A stretch of 64,000 nucleotides of DNA from Pseudoips prasinana (Eukaryota > Arthropoda > Insecta > Lepidoptera > Nolidae): the NCBI GenBank assembly GCA_951640165.1, contig OX621245.1, positions 25,660,330 to 25,724,329 of the forward strand. Direction: 5' to 3'. Shown one piece after another: positions 43,390 to 55,881 of this stretch (position 1 is the first letter of the stretch; every line of letters starts with the position of its first letter). The translations under genes were made by a program, and so were the position numbers. The notes below the pieces were generated by a model, which worked only from the letters and a program-made list of their open reading frames with translations, did not search any database and was not told where the DNA came from.

Positions 43390-45095
43390 CTTTACGATAC
43401 ATATTTTTTGTTATGACGTTTGAACTCTACTCAAAAACGAAATCACTAATTCCATAATAAAAGCAACGAGTATATACGACAAGATTTGGTGTACCACACA
43501 AATAGACGACGGTGATTTTCAAATGCCACCCAATTCATTAACTCATTCCGTAGTATTGTTTGCTCACGTAGTGATGCTGGAATCGCATCGAGATCGTGGC
43601 CGTTATTCGTTTATAGTCTTTTTAGATCGCTTTGTTGCTTTTTACTACCTTTGAGTGGACTGAATTACGAGTGATTAAAGTTCAAAGGAGGCCACATCTA
43701 TCTAACGTATGTGATCATTAATTCTCGTCATTTGTGTAAACATCCGTAGGACTTTTGATCAAGCATTGTAGGCATGAGTATAGAGTTATGCTCCAGTCTT
43801 GTGGATGAAATCTTAACAGTGAACACTTCGAACTATTCGTAAAATAAAGTTACTTCTGCAAAATCATTACTTTAGAGGAGAGCTATTTTAAATTTGTCTA
43901 GAACAAAATCAGCTATAACATTTTACACATTTTTTGTAGCAATTTGATATTTATTTCTATAAATAATTGTAATTGTAATTTGTAGAGTTTAGTGTGTTAC
44001 CGATTAATTGCTTAAGAATTTTCTACGATATGATCACAACGCGGGAAAGAAGTTAGCACCCAATAGATCACCAGGTCAAGTGCCTTGCCTGGTGTTTATT
44101 ATTTAACATGTTGTAACAGACGAAAATAATTGTTACGGTGGTTAGTTATAGCATGCTACTGATATCTTAGAGTATGTATGGACATTCATGTATCTCTTCT
44201 TAAGTTTGTCGATACAAACTTAAGAAGTGGGGTTATGAGAAGGAACGACAAGTGAAGCCCAGTTATAGACTATGCTAAAATTGTTCATTATGGCCCAATA
44301 CCAGTTTTATTACGAAACTTTCAATGGGCTTAAATATTATAATAGACCCACAGATACTTGAGACACTTCTACATTTTTCCCGATCGTTTCCATAATTCCC
44401 TAAAAGCCCTGATTTTTTTTTAAATGTAGTTCATCATGCTTTTATGAGGAAGTTCTTCTAGTTACCAGCTGCCATCCCGTTATGCGTCAACACATTGCAC
44501 TGATTATTACTTCTGCCACTGAGTATAATGTGGCACAACTACTAAACGTATTTTGTCAAAAGACTCCTAGCAAATGTATTGCGCTTAATAAGATGATAAA
44601 CTGAGAATTCTTTTGAAGACTTTAGAGAATTCTAGATACAAATAATGACAGATAAAGATTTAAACATTTCATCAATAACAAACCGGACAAAAAAAAGAAA
44701 TAATAAACATTTTTACGACAAAAGGAAGTTTACATACTTACAGCCTTTCGGCCTCGCAGAAATACCGCTGGGAATGCAATTTTGTAAAGCAAATTCGTAT
44801 GTTGACATCGACAATATTGATGTTGTAGGAACGTGAGCATAAACAGGGGCCGAAGATAATACTTTCCGAAGCCATATTATGGGAGAACAGGATCTGTGTA
44901 GAGCGTGTAACAGCGAATACGTTGAGTGCTGCATATTTTGGACTTATGCCAACATTGTAAAACTTTAAGTAAGCTAGGCAAGGAAAGGAAGATCTGAACG
45001 CTAACATTTTGAAATATTTCCCGATCATTCACTGTCCAGTAATGCTATTTGACAATAAAATACAGTGGAAACTTTTGACGTGGTCATTTATAAAT
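43390..45095. other. No recognised gene or repeat
   Basis: AT-rich DNA with short chance frames on both strands. The only structure I found is a perfect hairpin at 44196-44227: 14-bp arms CTTCTTAAGTTTGT and their complement around CGAT. Confidence 0.5.
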
Positions 45096-45098
45096 GAT

Positions 45099-45268
45099 AC
45101 TAGCTGTGCCCCGCGTAAAACTTTATAAATTATAGCCTATTTTTTATACGGATATATAAGCTACATTACAACAAAGTTTCATCAAAATCAATTTCGTAGT
45201 TTTTGCGTAAAAGAGTAACAAACATCCATACATCAATACTTACAAACTTCCGCATTTATAATATTACG
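45099..45268 (-). mobile_element. Helitron-like H1, 3' hairpin damaged
   Basis: Minus-strand H1 with CACAGCTAG at the 3' end, but the hairpin has lost one arm (GGGGCACAG preceded directly by TTTTACGC). The body is typical. Confidence 0.65.
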
Positions 45269-45562
45269 TGGAATGTATGTATCTGTGTTGAGTTGTTTAT
45301 TGAGGAAGTGCCATAATTATTTAACATTTCTTTCCAGTGTAGCTGGATCTATATCTTATAAGTAGTTGAGAACACAATGATAGTTTTATTGATAGTTTTA
45401 CTTCGATTTATCCATTATCGATTGAATTTATGTTAAAATCGCTTTGGATAAAAGCATGTCATTTTACGGCTACCTTTAAGTCAAGCGATGTTCAAGCCGA
45501 CGCTTACACTTGTCAAGGGACCGACACCGTAGCGCGCCCTTCGAATCACGGTGATTCTCAAA

Positions 45563-45605
45563 AACTAACCAATTCGGTTCTACAATATAAACGAATTGGT
45601 TAGTT
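45563..45605. repeat. Inverted repeat, 14-bp arms
   Basis: AACTAACCAATTCG (45563-45576) and its exact complement CGAATTGGTTAGTT (45592-45605) are separated by 15 bases. Confidence 0.85.
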
Positions 45606-45639
45606 ATTTTTTCTCATTTGCCAGAAACGATACTACTAT

Positions 45640-45995
45640 AATGACGCCTGGCAAAGAGCGCGATAGTCATTGGCATCGATTACCGTGGCCGATCTGGAAG
45701 TCCCTAAACAGACTCCGGACTCAGGTAGGCCGAAGCAATGAAAACATGTCTAGGTGGGGACTGTCGACCAATCCCAAAATGGACTGAATTTGCGGAGCAT
45801 GCATCGGTCCAATCCATGGCTAGAAAGTTAGATGAACAGCTTGCCCAGCCTGCCCTGCCACATGTTCATGGCACGATCTTAAAAATGCCACAAGCAGGGC
45901 AATCAATGTGGCCACGTTCTGGGCCACAAAAATTTAACGAGTTTGCCGTCGAAACGCTAAGAAGACGAAGAAGATCATTGGCATCATCAAACAAT
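45640..45995 (+). pseudogene. LINE ORF2 C-terminal fragment
   Basis: A frame gives WKSLNRLRTQVGRSNENMSR and WGLS, followed after a frameshift by EHASVQSMARKLDEQL. This resembles the conserved tail of many non-LTR elements (LNRLRTGxGR ... WGL ... CxCG ... HIxxxC). The Cys residues of the finger are largely lost. The 3' part ends with GCCGTCGAAACGCTAAGAAG and GAAGA repeats, a tail also found reversed at 13320-13445. Non-functional. Confidence 0.6.
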
Positions 45996-46722
45996 TACGT
46001 TGTCCTTTCTTAGATTAGCTTTATTAGCTGTATCAATCAAAGACCAACTAACATTCACAATTTATATAAATTTTCACTCATTTCAATGACACACTAGTTC
46101 CTTTTAACATAACTACTCGTCTTGTACGATAAAATATTTACTACACACGGCACAGTAACCCGTTATTTTTGGCAAGACTCCAACCAGCTTGTAAGTGCCT
46201 CGCGGTTTCGGTTCTTCGCATTTTCTTGTCAGGTATTTTACTTTATGAATGGAAATGATAAGATCTCAAACAATTTTTGATATAACAATGTTATATAATC
46301 TTGCTAGTGCAGTATGGATGGTGTAACTAGCTCTGTGTTCTTCATTTCATCTCAGTTAAAATCTTAAATGTACAGAAGAAAAATATATACCCCGTTTGTA
46401 CCTATTATATTTACTTTGTTAGTATTCTTCTTAATTTATATATTTGCTGAGCATGTTACAAGTTCCTTTCTTATAAACGCAAGTTAACATACATAATAAA
46501 TAAATAGTAACATAATATTACTAGCTTTTATTAAATGAAAACCGTTTACAAGGGATTTAAGGCTATGAGCTGAAACGTATAAATTACTAAAGGCATTTGT
46601 TTTTGTCTGAAATCTAATGCAAAATTTACCTTATATCATTAGAATACCTTAGACTAGCGCCGCGACCCAGCTTTGCTCGGATATAATTTATCCAAAAATA
46701 TGTATCATATAGGTATTTATGA

Positions 46723-47014
46723 TCAATAATATAAAGACACCGATGAATTATACGCTAAACGTTCGCAATTTGAAACTAATACTTTTGTCATAATTCGTGA
46801 AGTGATTAACGAAATTTTAAGGCTGCAATCGATTCGTATATACTCGGTCTTTAACATAACATCAAATAAACTATCAAGCGGCGTTAAATCACATGATTGA
46901 ATTGGCCACTTAACAACTGAATTTGGTGAAATTATACTATCGGGAAATTTGGTTTGCAATAAATTCATTATTTCGGTGGCTGTGCGTCTTGTTGAAACCA
47001 CGTGTTAGTGATAG
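46723..47014 (-). pseudogene. Mariner-like transposase C-terminal fragment
   Basis: On the minus strand the DNA for TGGTTTCAACAAGAC would read WFQQD in one frame. A one-frame shift then gives TATEIMNLLQTKFPDSIIS, then VVKWPIQSCDLTPLD. That matches the stretch between the second and third catalytic residues of DD-D mariner-type transposases (WPPRSCDLTPLD in relatives). FLWG is replaced by SLF, and the rest decays. The upstream catalytic region is absent. A hairpin (46992-47045) ends it abruptly. Confidence 0.65.
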
Positions 47015-47045
47015 TCATATTCCTATCACTAACATGTGGTTTCAA
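46992..47045. repeat. Inverted duplication at the end of the transposase fragment
   Basis: Arms 46992-47014 and 47023-47045 (23 bp, one mismatch, 8-base loop). The left arm is transposase sequence, so the right arm is most simply a secondary inverted copy. Confidence 0.85.
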
Positions 47046-47099
47046 TAAAAAGAAGAAGATCCGAAATTGTCAATTCCTGGTAAGTAATGCAATTACGGT

Positions 47100-47198
47100 T
47101 AATGGATTACGCTATCGAGAGATGTTTACAACTCAATTTTGACATATAAATTGATGATATCATCAATTATATGTCAATGGATTACGCTATCGGGAGAT
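47100..47198. repeat. Hairpin between two direct repeats
   Basis: AATGGATTACGCTATCGRGA occurs at about 47101 and 47177. Between them lies a near-perfect palindrome (47139-47177) with arms TTGACATATAAATTGATGAT and ATCATCAATTATATGTCAA. Confidence 0.8.
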
Positions 47199-47253
47199 TG
47201 AGTTTGACTCAGGGCTACCATGTACTGACTTGAGCGACACGGTCGAACACGTG

Positions 47254-47316
47254 TTGGTGTTATGTACATATATTATGTACTGAGGGTCAGTACATAATAT
47301 ATATACATAACACCAA
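47254..47316. repeat. Hairpin, ~30-bp arms
   Basis: TTGGTGTTATGTACATATAT and its complement ATATATACATAACACCAA are the outer parts of two ~30-bp arms around GGG, with about one mismatch. It is the third hairpin within 330 bp. From 47320 to 48680 I see no gene, only a repeat G piece near 48480-48560. Confidence 0.85.
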
Positions 47317-48684
47317 CCCTATCGACTCATATTTATTGACCAAATTCTTAATAACGAACTGAAACTATGTTGACTGAAAATATCCCGAATTTTACTAAAT
47401 GTAACTTTTATAGATCCACCATAATGATAGTGAATTATTAATATTTTAATGCTATTTTCGAGTGAAATTGAATACATTGCAACAATTGCCCAAGATTTTT
47501 CAAAAATTAAATGTCAAAAATGAAATATTGAAAAACAAAGTTCTTGTTGAAATACCCTTTATATAAAACTCTAAACCACATATACCTACAGTTTATTTAA
47601 GTATTTAATGATGTGCCCTACTACTACATTTTACTTAATAATTTTCAAATAATTGATAATATCGATACTTAACAATGTTATTAAACATTCTTGCACTTTG
47701 ACGTCTCTTTGACGTGTGTAAATTACGTTTGGACCGTACCTGGTTCGTATTGGTACCATATATCAACTTCTTTCTTCTATTGATTTTCTAATAGTGTTGA
47801 CACTACTATGTACACAGAACATAATAAAAGCTATCATCGCTAGAAAATCAGTCCAAGTCGTAACATAACAGTGTAATAACAACGCTGCAAAGCTTTACGC
47901 GGTCATTATCGAATGGACCTTTCCGTTGCGACAATACTTACTCAATTAATTGCTAACGAACACCAGAACTCATTACACAGAATTCGATACAGTTCCGCGG
48001 ATAATGTTCGGTTGGTTTTAGTATTGATAGAAACTTAATACAATTACAAGGTTTCTTCCTTACGTAGTAAGTATTTGCCAAATTGTTTGTAGATAGGTAC
48101 TAGAATATATATTACGTATTTGGGATTTTTCTGGCAAGAAATAGACGTAGTAACAGCTACAAATTTAGTAGCGGTTCTGTACGCCTACAACTGTTAGTAT
48201 TCGCCTAAGTTATTCGCCTAATCTTCGGATAGCCGTTTTATTAGATTATAAGAATGTTTAGCTTCGTGGCGTATCTGTGTCCCTTACCGCATTTATCACG
48301 GAGAGGGTTCTGAGGAGTTGTTAGAACTAATGCCTGCCGCCACGTTCTGCTACAGACACCAGAAGTGGAAAATTTCTTCCAGATCACCTTGCTGAAATTT
48401 CACGTCGTTTTTTATTTGATTCACAAGAAATTCTTTATTGTAGTATCAATTAACTGCGGAAGTATTCCTGATTTGGTCATCATCAGCCTGGTATCGTCCA
48501 CTGCTGGACATAAGCCTCCCCTAAAGGTTTCCACTACGTTCCATTTGGAGGGGTTTGCCGTAGTCACCGCATAAGGAAAGAAGAATCAGGAAATAGAAAG
48601 TGTACCTATGTTGGCACACACTTTTGCACTATAATATGTAGTAATTCCGTAAAGATTAAGCGCCGTATCCAAAATACGACCAGG

Positions 48685-48850
48685 GGCTCTACCGGCTAAG
48701 TCACCGAACATCGATATCTTAAATGAGATAAGTCATTTTTAACCTTTTTTTATTTGAACGCTCAAATAAAAAAGGTTAAAAAAGACTTAATCAATCGTTA
48801 AATCGGCTTCCATGAGCACATGTGACGTCATCAATGGTCCGGAATCGATT
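48685..48850. repeat. Dispersed foldback repeat, copy 1
   Basis: It shares GGGGCTCTACCGGCTAAGTC, GAACATCGATWTCTTAAATG, TTAATCAATCGTTAAAT, GGCTTCCATGAGCACAT and AATGGTCCGGAATCGATTGT with 57345-57495. Here an inverted pair (48730-48757 and 48762-48789) lies on the left side of the unit. Confidence 0.75.
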
Positions 48851-49780
48851 GTCAACGTTGTACGGTAGAGCCCCAGGACCACTTTGTCTTGTATGTAATC
48901 TATAATTAACTTACTGCTTATTGTGATCCTACCTACTTCTGAAACTGTCGTTCTCCGTTCATACCTGTGAAAAACAAAAACCAAATTGTAATATAACAAA
49001 AAAAAATTGTTTACTTGGATTTTACACCCTGTTATGCGTAAATCTAAACTCCAAACTGGGAATTCATACATTTTATCCGCCGGCGACGATCTAATCTGCG
49101 GCCTCTATCAACCCGAGGTATGAACTTCACCGTAATGCTATGAACGATACACACCGATGATTATATGTATCTTCAAAACTATTGATCTGAATCTAGATTA
49201 AATACTGAAAACTTATAAACTACCAAACGCCTAAATTGTGATCGTGATCCTGGATTAGGAAACAATGTTGGTTCAACTTCCTCCACACTATTAAATTTGT
49301 GAGGGGTATCGCAACGGTTACGTTCACGTTTCAGTTTTGATTTAAACTTAACTTAAAGTTACAATACAGGTATTTATGGAAATAAATATAGACTATAAGC
49401 CACCACCCGACATTTAAAAATAATATCGCCTGTCTGGCTAAATTAAGTACATTTAATCAAGAACAAACGAATCTTCCCCACTGACCTTTTCCGACAATAG
49501 TAACGGTCTGAGAAAGTCCAGACGCTAGACTAATTAAGTTTATCTCTTATATTCTTTGAAGTGGGCAGCGTCTGTCGATAATTGTTCGTACGCATCTGGT
49601 ACGCGTTAGTCAACGTCAAGCTAAAGCACTGATATACGGTTAACTTAACTTAGGGACAAAGTCAAAATTAGGCGAATTACGCCGTGTTAATTCTGCTAAA
49701 CAGTTTAAGTTCAGTTTAATGAAGGTGGGAAGCAATTTGCACCATCTCCGCAACAAATGTCCACACACAAGAAGAATAAT
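48850..49780. other. No recognised gene or repeat
   Basis: Short frames only, none with a domain I recognise. The minus-strand 94-codon frame at 48787-49071 overlaps the foldback repeat and is not convincing. Confidence 0.45.
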
Positions 49781-49781
49781 A

Positions 49782-50060
49782 TGACGGGCCCGTTGGCATG
49801 TTTGGCAAACGCTTGTCAGACAAATATTTGTGTGCATGAACATGTCATCAGATGGCCGTGTGTAAATAATGTCACAGGACATTATTATTTTTATTATAAT
49901 TATAATATTAAGAAACAGAAGAAGAAGAAGTACACTTTATTGCAAAAAAAAGTACTACAAAACAATGGATACAACAAGAAAATTAGCTTATTCTAATGCA
50001 AATGGCGGCCTTATCGCTAAAAGCGATCTCTTACAGGCAACCGATTTACTTTGAATGGAC
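49782..50060 (+). mobile_element. Internally deleted SINE A, then a LINE tail
   Basis: 49782-49893 joins the SINE A head (GACGGGCCCGTTGGCATG) to the tail (CATCAGATGGCCGTGTG) with the middle missing. The stretch 49910-50060 contains GCGGCCTTATCGCTAAAAGC and GATCTCTTACAGGCAACC, related to 55121-55160, which looks like a LINE 3' UTR. The ORFs here are incidental. Confidence 0.5.
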
Positions 50061-50408
50061 CAAAATTGAAAGAATCTAATGAAGGTAGCAGATCAATAAT
50101 ATTCCCAAGACGTGGCGTTGCCTTACCCGGTTCGTAAACGACTGTTGAGGTTAAGCAGCAGTATAAAGATGGGTACTGTAAAACTTGCTGTAATTTCTGA
50201 GTAACTGAGGGCATACTTCGCAAGTATGTTAAGGTCACAACAACCATTAAGCCATGTTAAGGGCTTACTGGACACCTGAACAACAGCAACAATAGGACGG
50301 TACACATTCGGATACTATTCATTATCATCACCATATAGCAGAAATACGTCCACTGCTCCACAAAGGCCTCCTCGCGATTCACGCTTTTTGTTCACTCAAA
50401 ACACCTTC

Positions 50409-50790
50409 CTACAAAACCTTACAGGTAATGGAGTGCATTATAAATTATCCAGGCTATTCTTCATACTAAATAAACTGCACTCAGTAACTAATCAATAAGG
50501 CACCGTTTCGTTATTAATTGAAAAGTTCCAGCTAACTCATCAATGATTCGAACCAAACCCATTGAAGCACTTGCACACAAAATGAATCTTAAATAAAAAC
50601 TACAAAACCTTCTGATAATAGAGTGCATTCTAAATTATCCAAGCTATTCTTCATTCGAACTAAACTGCACTATCTAGTCAATAAGGTACAGTTTCGTTAT
50701 TATTTGAAAAGTTCCAGCTAACTCATCAATGATTCGAACCAAACCCATTGAAACACTTGCATACAAAATGAATCCTAAATAAAAGCCATT
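50409..50790. repeat. Tandem duplication, ~186-191-bp unit
   Basis: TACAAAACCTT, GAGTGCATT, TAAATTATCC and CAGCTAACTCATCAATGATT recur at spacings of about 191 falling to 186 bp. The two copies are about 90 percent alike. No coding content is seen. Confidence 0.85.
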
Positions 50791-51164
50791 TTCATAGCAT
50801 TCGTTTTTATACCTTTCGACTGGTGAAGTGAACAGCAATATATGGCAAGAGCCATTGTTTTACTATTTTGTTTGAAATGAACAGATAACAGAAGACATAA
50901 AAAACTGCTATAAAACGAATGCACTCAAAAGTAAACTTAATAGATGCGTACATACGGTGCAAAACAGAAAGTTATAAATAAATGTGATAGTGTCCTTTTC
51001 AACACGTTACAGGTATCGCAACCAACATCGTCCTTAGTTTGCATTGGTATCAGTAAAATACCCTTTCCGTCATGAAATCTCTCGTGCACCACGTCATGCG
51101 TCTGTAAACGCCCAGAGTCGAGGTATAAACCTCAAGGTCCGACGCGGGTACATAGCCTATCAGA

Positions 51165-51375
51165 CTAATATAAGAAAGGCAAAAGTTTGTGAGTGTTTAT
51201 TAGTTATGTGTATGTTTAATATTTTCTTCACGTCTAGACGGCTGGATCGATTTTAATAATTTGATTTTATTTTAATTTTAGAAATTTGGTGTGGAGTTAG
51301 CTGACACCCTGGATTAACACATAGGCTTTCATTTATAACGTTTAACGCGGGTAAGACAGCGGGAACACACGCTGG
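51165..51375 (+). mobile_element. Helitron-like H1, degraded
   Basis: AGGCAAAAGTTTGTGAGTGT, GACGGCTGGATCGATTTTAA, GAGTTAGCTGACACCCTGG and AACGCGGGTAAGACAGCGGG in the H1 order. The terminal CACAGCTAG is lost. Confidence 0.6.
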
Positions 51376-51889
51376 CCTCTATCTTCCGGTGAAGAAGTGA
51401 AACTCCTAGACTAACTGCAAACGTCATGAATGATAACCTAACCGTTGGAAAACCCCCGACTCCAAATTTAATTTTATAATTTTTGAAAAGAGCTGATACT
51501 CTTACACTGCTCAGCCGATATTAACCAAGCGTGGCTAAAACCACCGTTTGAGAGCTACGATGCCACAGACAGACACACACGCACAGATACAAACATCGAC
51601 GTCAAACTTATAACAACCCTTTTTTTGCGTCGGGGGTTAAGAAAGGTAGGTTGTAAGTTGTAAATATCATAATGTGCTTAATATTGTTACTTTGTATCTC
51701 ATTATTAATGAACTTAAGTTTTAAGAATCTTTACTTAAAACTTAAGTTACAGAAGGTGTAACATAAATAGTGAATTCAATAAAAGGATTCTTTTAGTATC
51801 AACCAAGGCTCTGAAAACTTTTTCTTTTTCAGAGCCTTCGTTAATTATAAAAAAGTTGTTATTGAACTTCAATCCAATAAACAAATAAG

Positions 51890-52725
51890 ACAGAAAATAA
51901 ACAATTTTGATTCTATATTAATTACATAATACATTAACACGTTCGTAAAGATCACCTATCAAATATTTAAGGTGGCCATCAAGACATGAATAAATAATAA
52001 ATCCATTACATCTATACATCTGCAAATAATTATCTAATGAAACTATATATCAAAACAATCAGAAAACTAAAACTCATTTAATCCATAAGCGGTAGCAGAT
52101 GGGTGTCCTTCATGAATTTTTAACACCAAACAACCGTACCGTAGAGAAATGTTATCTACGTTGCGGGGCTATATAAACACTCAAATCCCAAACACAGCAC
52201 ACACTAGGTCAAGTCCTATAAAGAAATTAAACAAAAAAAACAATTTTGATTTTATATTAATTACATAATACATTAATACGTTCAAACTATAGATCACCTA
52301 TCAAATATTTAAGCTGGCCATCAAGACATGAATAAATAATACATCCATTACATCTATACATCTGCAAATAATTATCTAAATATCTAAACTGCATACATCA
52401 AAAGAATTCCATAGAAAACTAAGACTCAGTAAATTTATAAGCGGCAGCGATAAATGATGGATGTCATTAATGAATTTTTAACAGCAACAACCGTACCAGG
52501 GAAATGTTCTCTACGTCGCGGGGCTTTAGTAAGGCGATTGCATCCACGTGGGTTCATGCAGATGCATGTTCTGTGTGTTGGACTGTACGTGTTTTCTATA
52601 CAAAGGGAGATACTTACAAGCAACGTTAGAACACGCACTCACGCACTACGCTGCATCTACGGGGCACTGTGCCAATCGCCTACACGCTCAAATCCCAAAC
52701 ACAGCACACCCCTAGGTCATTGTCT
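51890..52725. repeat. Tandem duplication, ~346-bp period, second copy with an insert
   Basis: Unit 1 (51890-52218) and unit 2 (from about 52236) share CAATTTTGATT, CACCTATCAAATATTTAAG, GGCCATCAAGACATGAATAA and AATCCCAAACACAGCAC. Unit 2 has about 155 extra bases (52529-52683) bounded by GTAAGGCGATTG and its near complement CCAATCGCCTAC, possibly a small MITE. Confidence 0.8.
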
Positions 52726-52804
52726 GTGAATGTATGACAGACGCCTTATTTTACTCATTTTTATAAAAACTTTTATAGTTATAATTTGGCTTTGATCCTT
52801 TCAC

Positions 52805-53035
52805 CGATCTGAAAGTGAAAAACTAGACTCGCGGTCAGTCTATTAATAGGTGACCGCCAAATTGGATTAATTTGATTTGACTCTCAAATTTGATTTAATT
52901 TGAGCGTGTCCGTGCTTCGAGGGGCAGGTTTAGCTGCCGGTTCAGGTTGTAGTCATTGCACAACAGTCGTTAAGCCATGTCAGAGGCCTAATGGCCGGCT
53001 TGAACATCATTGACAATAGGGTAACCACTGCCCAT
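52805..53035 (-). repeat. Repeat E, reverse orientation
   Basis: The reverse of the family blocks (GCCGGTTCAGGTTGTAGTCA, CCATGTCAGAGGCC, AATAGGGTAACCACTGCCC). A local duplication of AATTTGATT lies near 52860-52905. Confidence 0.6.
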
Positions 53036-53194
53036 ACGATAAGTAAGTACCTAAGTACTTCTCCCGTCAATTTTAATATTGTGTCTAGATCTAGAGTGCC
53101 GCCTACGTTAGTAAATGTCACTGTAAATGTGAATTATTTGTAGCGCCATGATTGCTCAAATGGCAGAGTATCTTCTTTCCTTTACAATGGACAT

Positions 53195-53396
53195 TGACTG
53201 CACGTATGGCGCATCGGTTAAGACAGTCTCCTTGCCACTTCATCCTGAAATCGATCCCCATGCAGGACTATTTCTATGACCCATAAGTAGATCTGAGTCT
53301 GGGTGTGTTTTGTGTCCCTTATCTATATGTTTGTAAAGAACCCCGCGGCACACACGTGGACTAATTTCCCTAGCGTTAACTTCATATTAAAAAAAT
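53195..53396 (+). mobile_element. SINE B, near full length
   Basis: GACTGCACGTATGGCGCATC, a degraded B box (GAAATCGATCC), GATCTGAGTCTGGGTGTG, then ACCCCGCGGCACACACG and an A-rich end. Confidence 0.65.
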
Positions 53397-53634
53397 AACT
53401 ATGAGTATTGCAAGTGTCATAAAGTCATAACCATCCTCCGGAAGATAAAAATAACAAAATTTCGTAGGAATCATATGTTTAACTCAATGATTGCATGAAA
53501 ACGTTTTCAATTTGGTTCAACGCCCGTAAAATAGTAAGGCAATAAATATTTATTTTTATTCATACTTTTAGGAGCGTCTTTATAGCATTTCTGCCAAATT
53601 TCGTTGAGTAATGTACACAGTTCTTATGGATGGT

Positions 53635-54065
53635 CGAGATAGCCGAGTGGTTAGAGAATGGAGACCGTTGGGGAATGGAGTGAAAGATCTCAAATTCAAA
53701 CCCAAAGCGCACATCACATACTTTTCTAATTCAACTCACACTCACTTTTTCATGTGAGTGCCTGATATAAATGTACCTCACAAATCTGTACGTTTGGGGC
53801 TTCCTGGGCAACAGTACTATACTAATAATATCTAGGGACAATGTCACACAGATCATCCTAGCCCCAAACTAAGCAAAGCTTGTACTATGGGTACCAGGCG
53901 ACGATATACATACTTATGTAGATAGATAAATACTTAAATACATAGAAAACATCCATGACTCAGAAACAAATATTCGTGCTCATCACACAAATATTTGCAC
54001 TTACCGGGATTCGAACCCAGGACCACCAGCTTCGTAGGAGCACTACCAACTAGGCTACGGTGACC
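53635..54065. mobile_element. tRNA-like SINE head abutting antisense SINE C
   Basis: 53635-53820 starts GGTCGAGATAGCCGAGTGG and TTAGAGAATGGAGACC, like the start of a Ser/Leu-type tRNA, but the second half does not fold as a tRNA. SINE C follows in reverse at 53826-54065 with an almost complete tRNA-like head (complement of GGTCACCGTAGCCTAGTTGG). Confidence 0.55.
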
Positions 54066-54164
54066 GTCAAGTAGCGAGTCCCTACGCTAACTGGCTGGTC
54101 CTTTCACCACGCTGGGAAATTATAATTGACTAGTCTGCCATTGACACGCTAAGAAGAAGAACAC

Positions 54165-54345
54165 TTACCTCGTACTTAAAACGTTGAAGGAAATCATCAT
54201 AAGGAAACCTGTATGCCTGAGAGTTCTACAAAAATGTTCTTATTAGAATGTGAAGCCTGTCAACAGGCACTAGCGTGGTAGACTATGGTCTAAGCGCTCT
54301 CACTGTGAGACGAGGTCCTTGCCCTGCAGCGGGATAGTAATGGCA
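54165..54345 (+). repeat. Repeat R
   Basis: GGAAACCTGTATGCCTGAGA, GAAGCCTGTCAACAGGCACT, AGCGTGGTAGACTATGGTCT and GCAGCGGGATAGTAATGGCA. It is the diverged reverse of 19826-20012. Confidence 0.55.
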
Positions 54346-54369
54346 TGCATCACGTGCATATATGGCTTT

Positions 54370-54690
54370 GCCGAGTTGATCTAATGGTAGCGCGTTCAAC
54401 CGCATATAATGAGGTCATAGGTTCAAATCTTGGGTCGGAGCAAAAAGTGATTTTGAGATTTTTTTCCAAATTTTTTTTAGTGATTTCCCAGTTTCGGGTC
54501 GGAGTCTAGGAGTTGGCTGTATTTCACCCCCGTCCCTCATACTTGACCTCTTTCCGCTCTCTTTCCGACGCTAGTCATCACATCGGATCATGAGAGTGAT
54601 GGAATTGAAAATGCCACAGCGTACACTCGCAGATAGCTAGATTTCATAGAGACTGGCCGCCACTAAGACGACATTATTATATCAAAGTAT
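54370..54690 (+). mobile_element. SINE F, sense orientation
   Basis: A tRNA-like head with GTTGATCTAATGGTAGCGCG (A box) and GGTTCAAATCT (B box), then a body with CCAGTTTCGGGTCGGAGTC and GGATCATGAGAGTGATGGAA. It is useful for orienting the antisense copies at 12300 and 35345. From 54700 to 55870 only short LINE-tail fragments (near 55080-55160) are seen. Confidence 0.62.
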
Positions 54691-55881
54691 CTGCCATTGT
54701 AGGTATCCATGTATAAGATACTGATGAAAATATTCACTTTAGCCAGCAAGGGAGCCGCTTAATTATTATAATTTTACTTTACATACACAGAATAGAGGAG
54801 TAAAGTACTAAGTCTAGTCTAGACATCTAGCATTAACAAAGTAGATCTCTAGAGACGAATTGGATTTCAAATAGGTAAAGCCACTTTGAATAATATAATT
54901 CTGTACTACAAATTATATTCAGAACCTTATTGACAATATCACTTGCCAGTACATATTATAGTATGATATGAGAAAATTGGTTCTCCGAGATACTTTGGCA
55001 AGAATTAACCGGATTAATAAAATTAAGTAAGTAACTCTTTCTTGTACAACAAATACATATATAACATTGACAAAGAACAAAGAACTATGAGCATGTTATC
55101 AAGAAGATTGTAGAAGTGGCGGCCTTATCGCTAGGTGCGATCTCTTCCTACCTTGTATGGTCGCAATTCTAACCTAACCTACTTTTCTATTAATGTAATA
55201 CATTTTCAGTTACGCCCTGGTAAATTTTATATGAAATCAGTATATATGATATGAAAATTATTTAATTAATGAATATATATTGATAGGTGATGGATGAGTT
55301 CTTTCATGTGCATTTAAAGTAACCCAAAAATAATACAAGTATCTATCAGGACTGTATTTTGCTAAGAAGAATAATTACCCAATCGAGCTGGTCGTAGAGC
55401 GATGAATCGTTAAACTCTTCCAGAAGAAGACTTGAGTTTAAACCTTCAGAAGCGGTAGCAAACGAAAACCCAAAACACACGAATATACTGTAATGTTAAA
55501 TATTTTTATTAACAAGCACAGTTTGAATTTTGGGTTGGAATTTTATGAATTTTAACGTGCTAAAACATGTACATTACCCCTGGGTTGGTGGGTTAGCAAA
55601 TTTAATTAAGGACGCCTAAAAACATGTAACTTCATATGTGGGTTAAAGTTAATTTAAACTAAATACGGACATGTCGACATATTACAATAGTACTGACTGA
55701 GCACTTAAGGGGCGCCCCGTTTACTAACGCTTAGAGTCGCTACCGGGTCCGACAGATCTAGATTTTAATGTTATTTGTTTCTAATATTGTTTATAATATG
55801 AAACAACAAATTGAATTGTAAACTTAACATGATTTTACCATATAATGAACTGTTGCTAAAACCTAGAAGTCAATCATACCA

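Noticed and set aside
48787..49071. 94-aa minus-strand ORF
   Set aside because: Its end lies in the dispersed foldback repeat and the remainder shows no motif or domain.
52454..52729. 91-aa ORF as a gene
   Set aside because: It spans one unit of a tandem duplication and its extra block; the frame is not kept in the sister unit.
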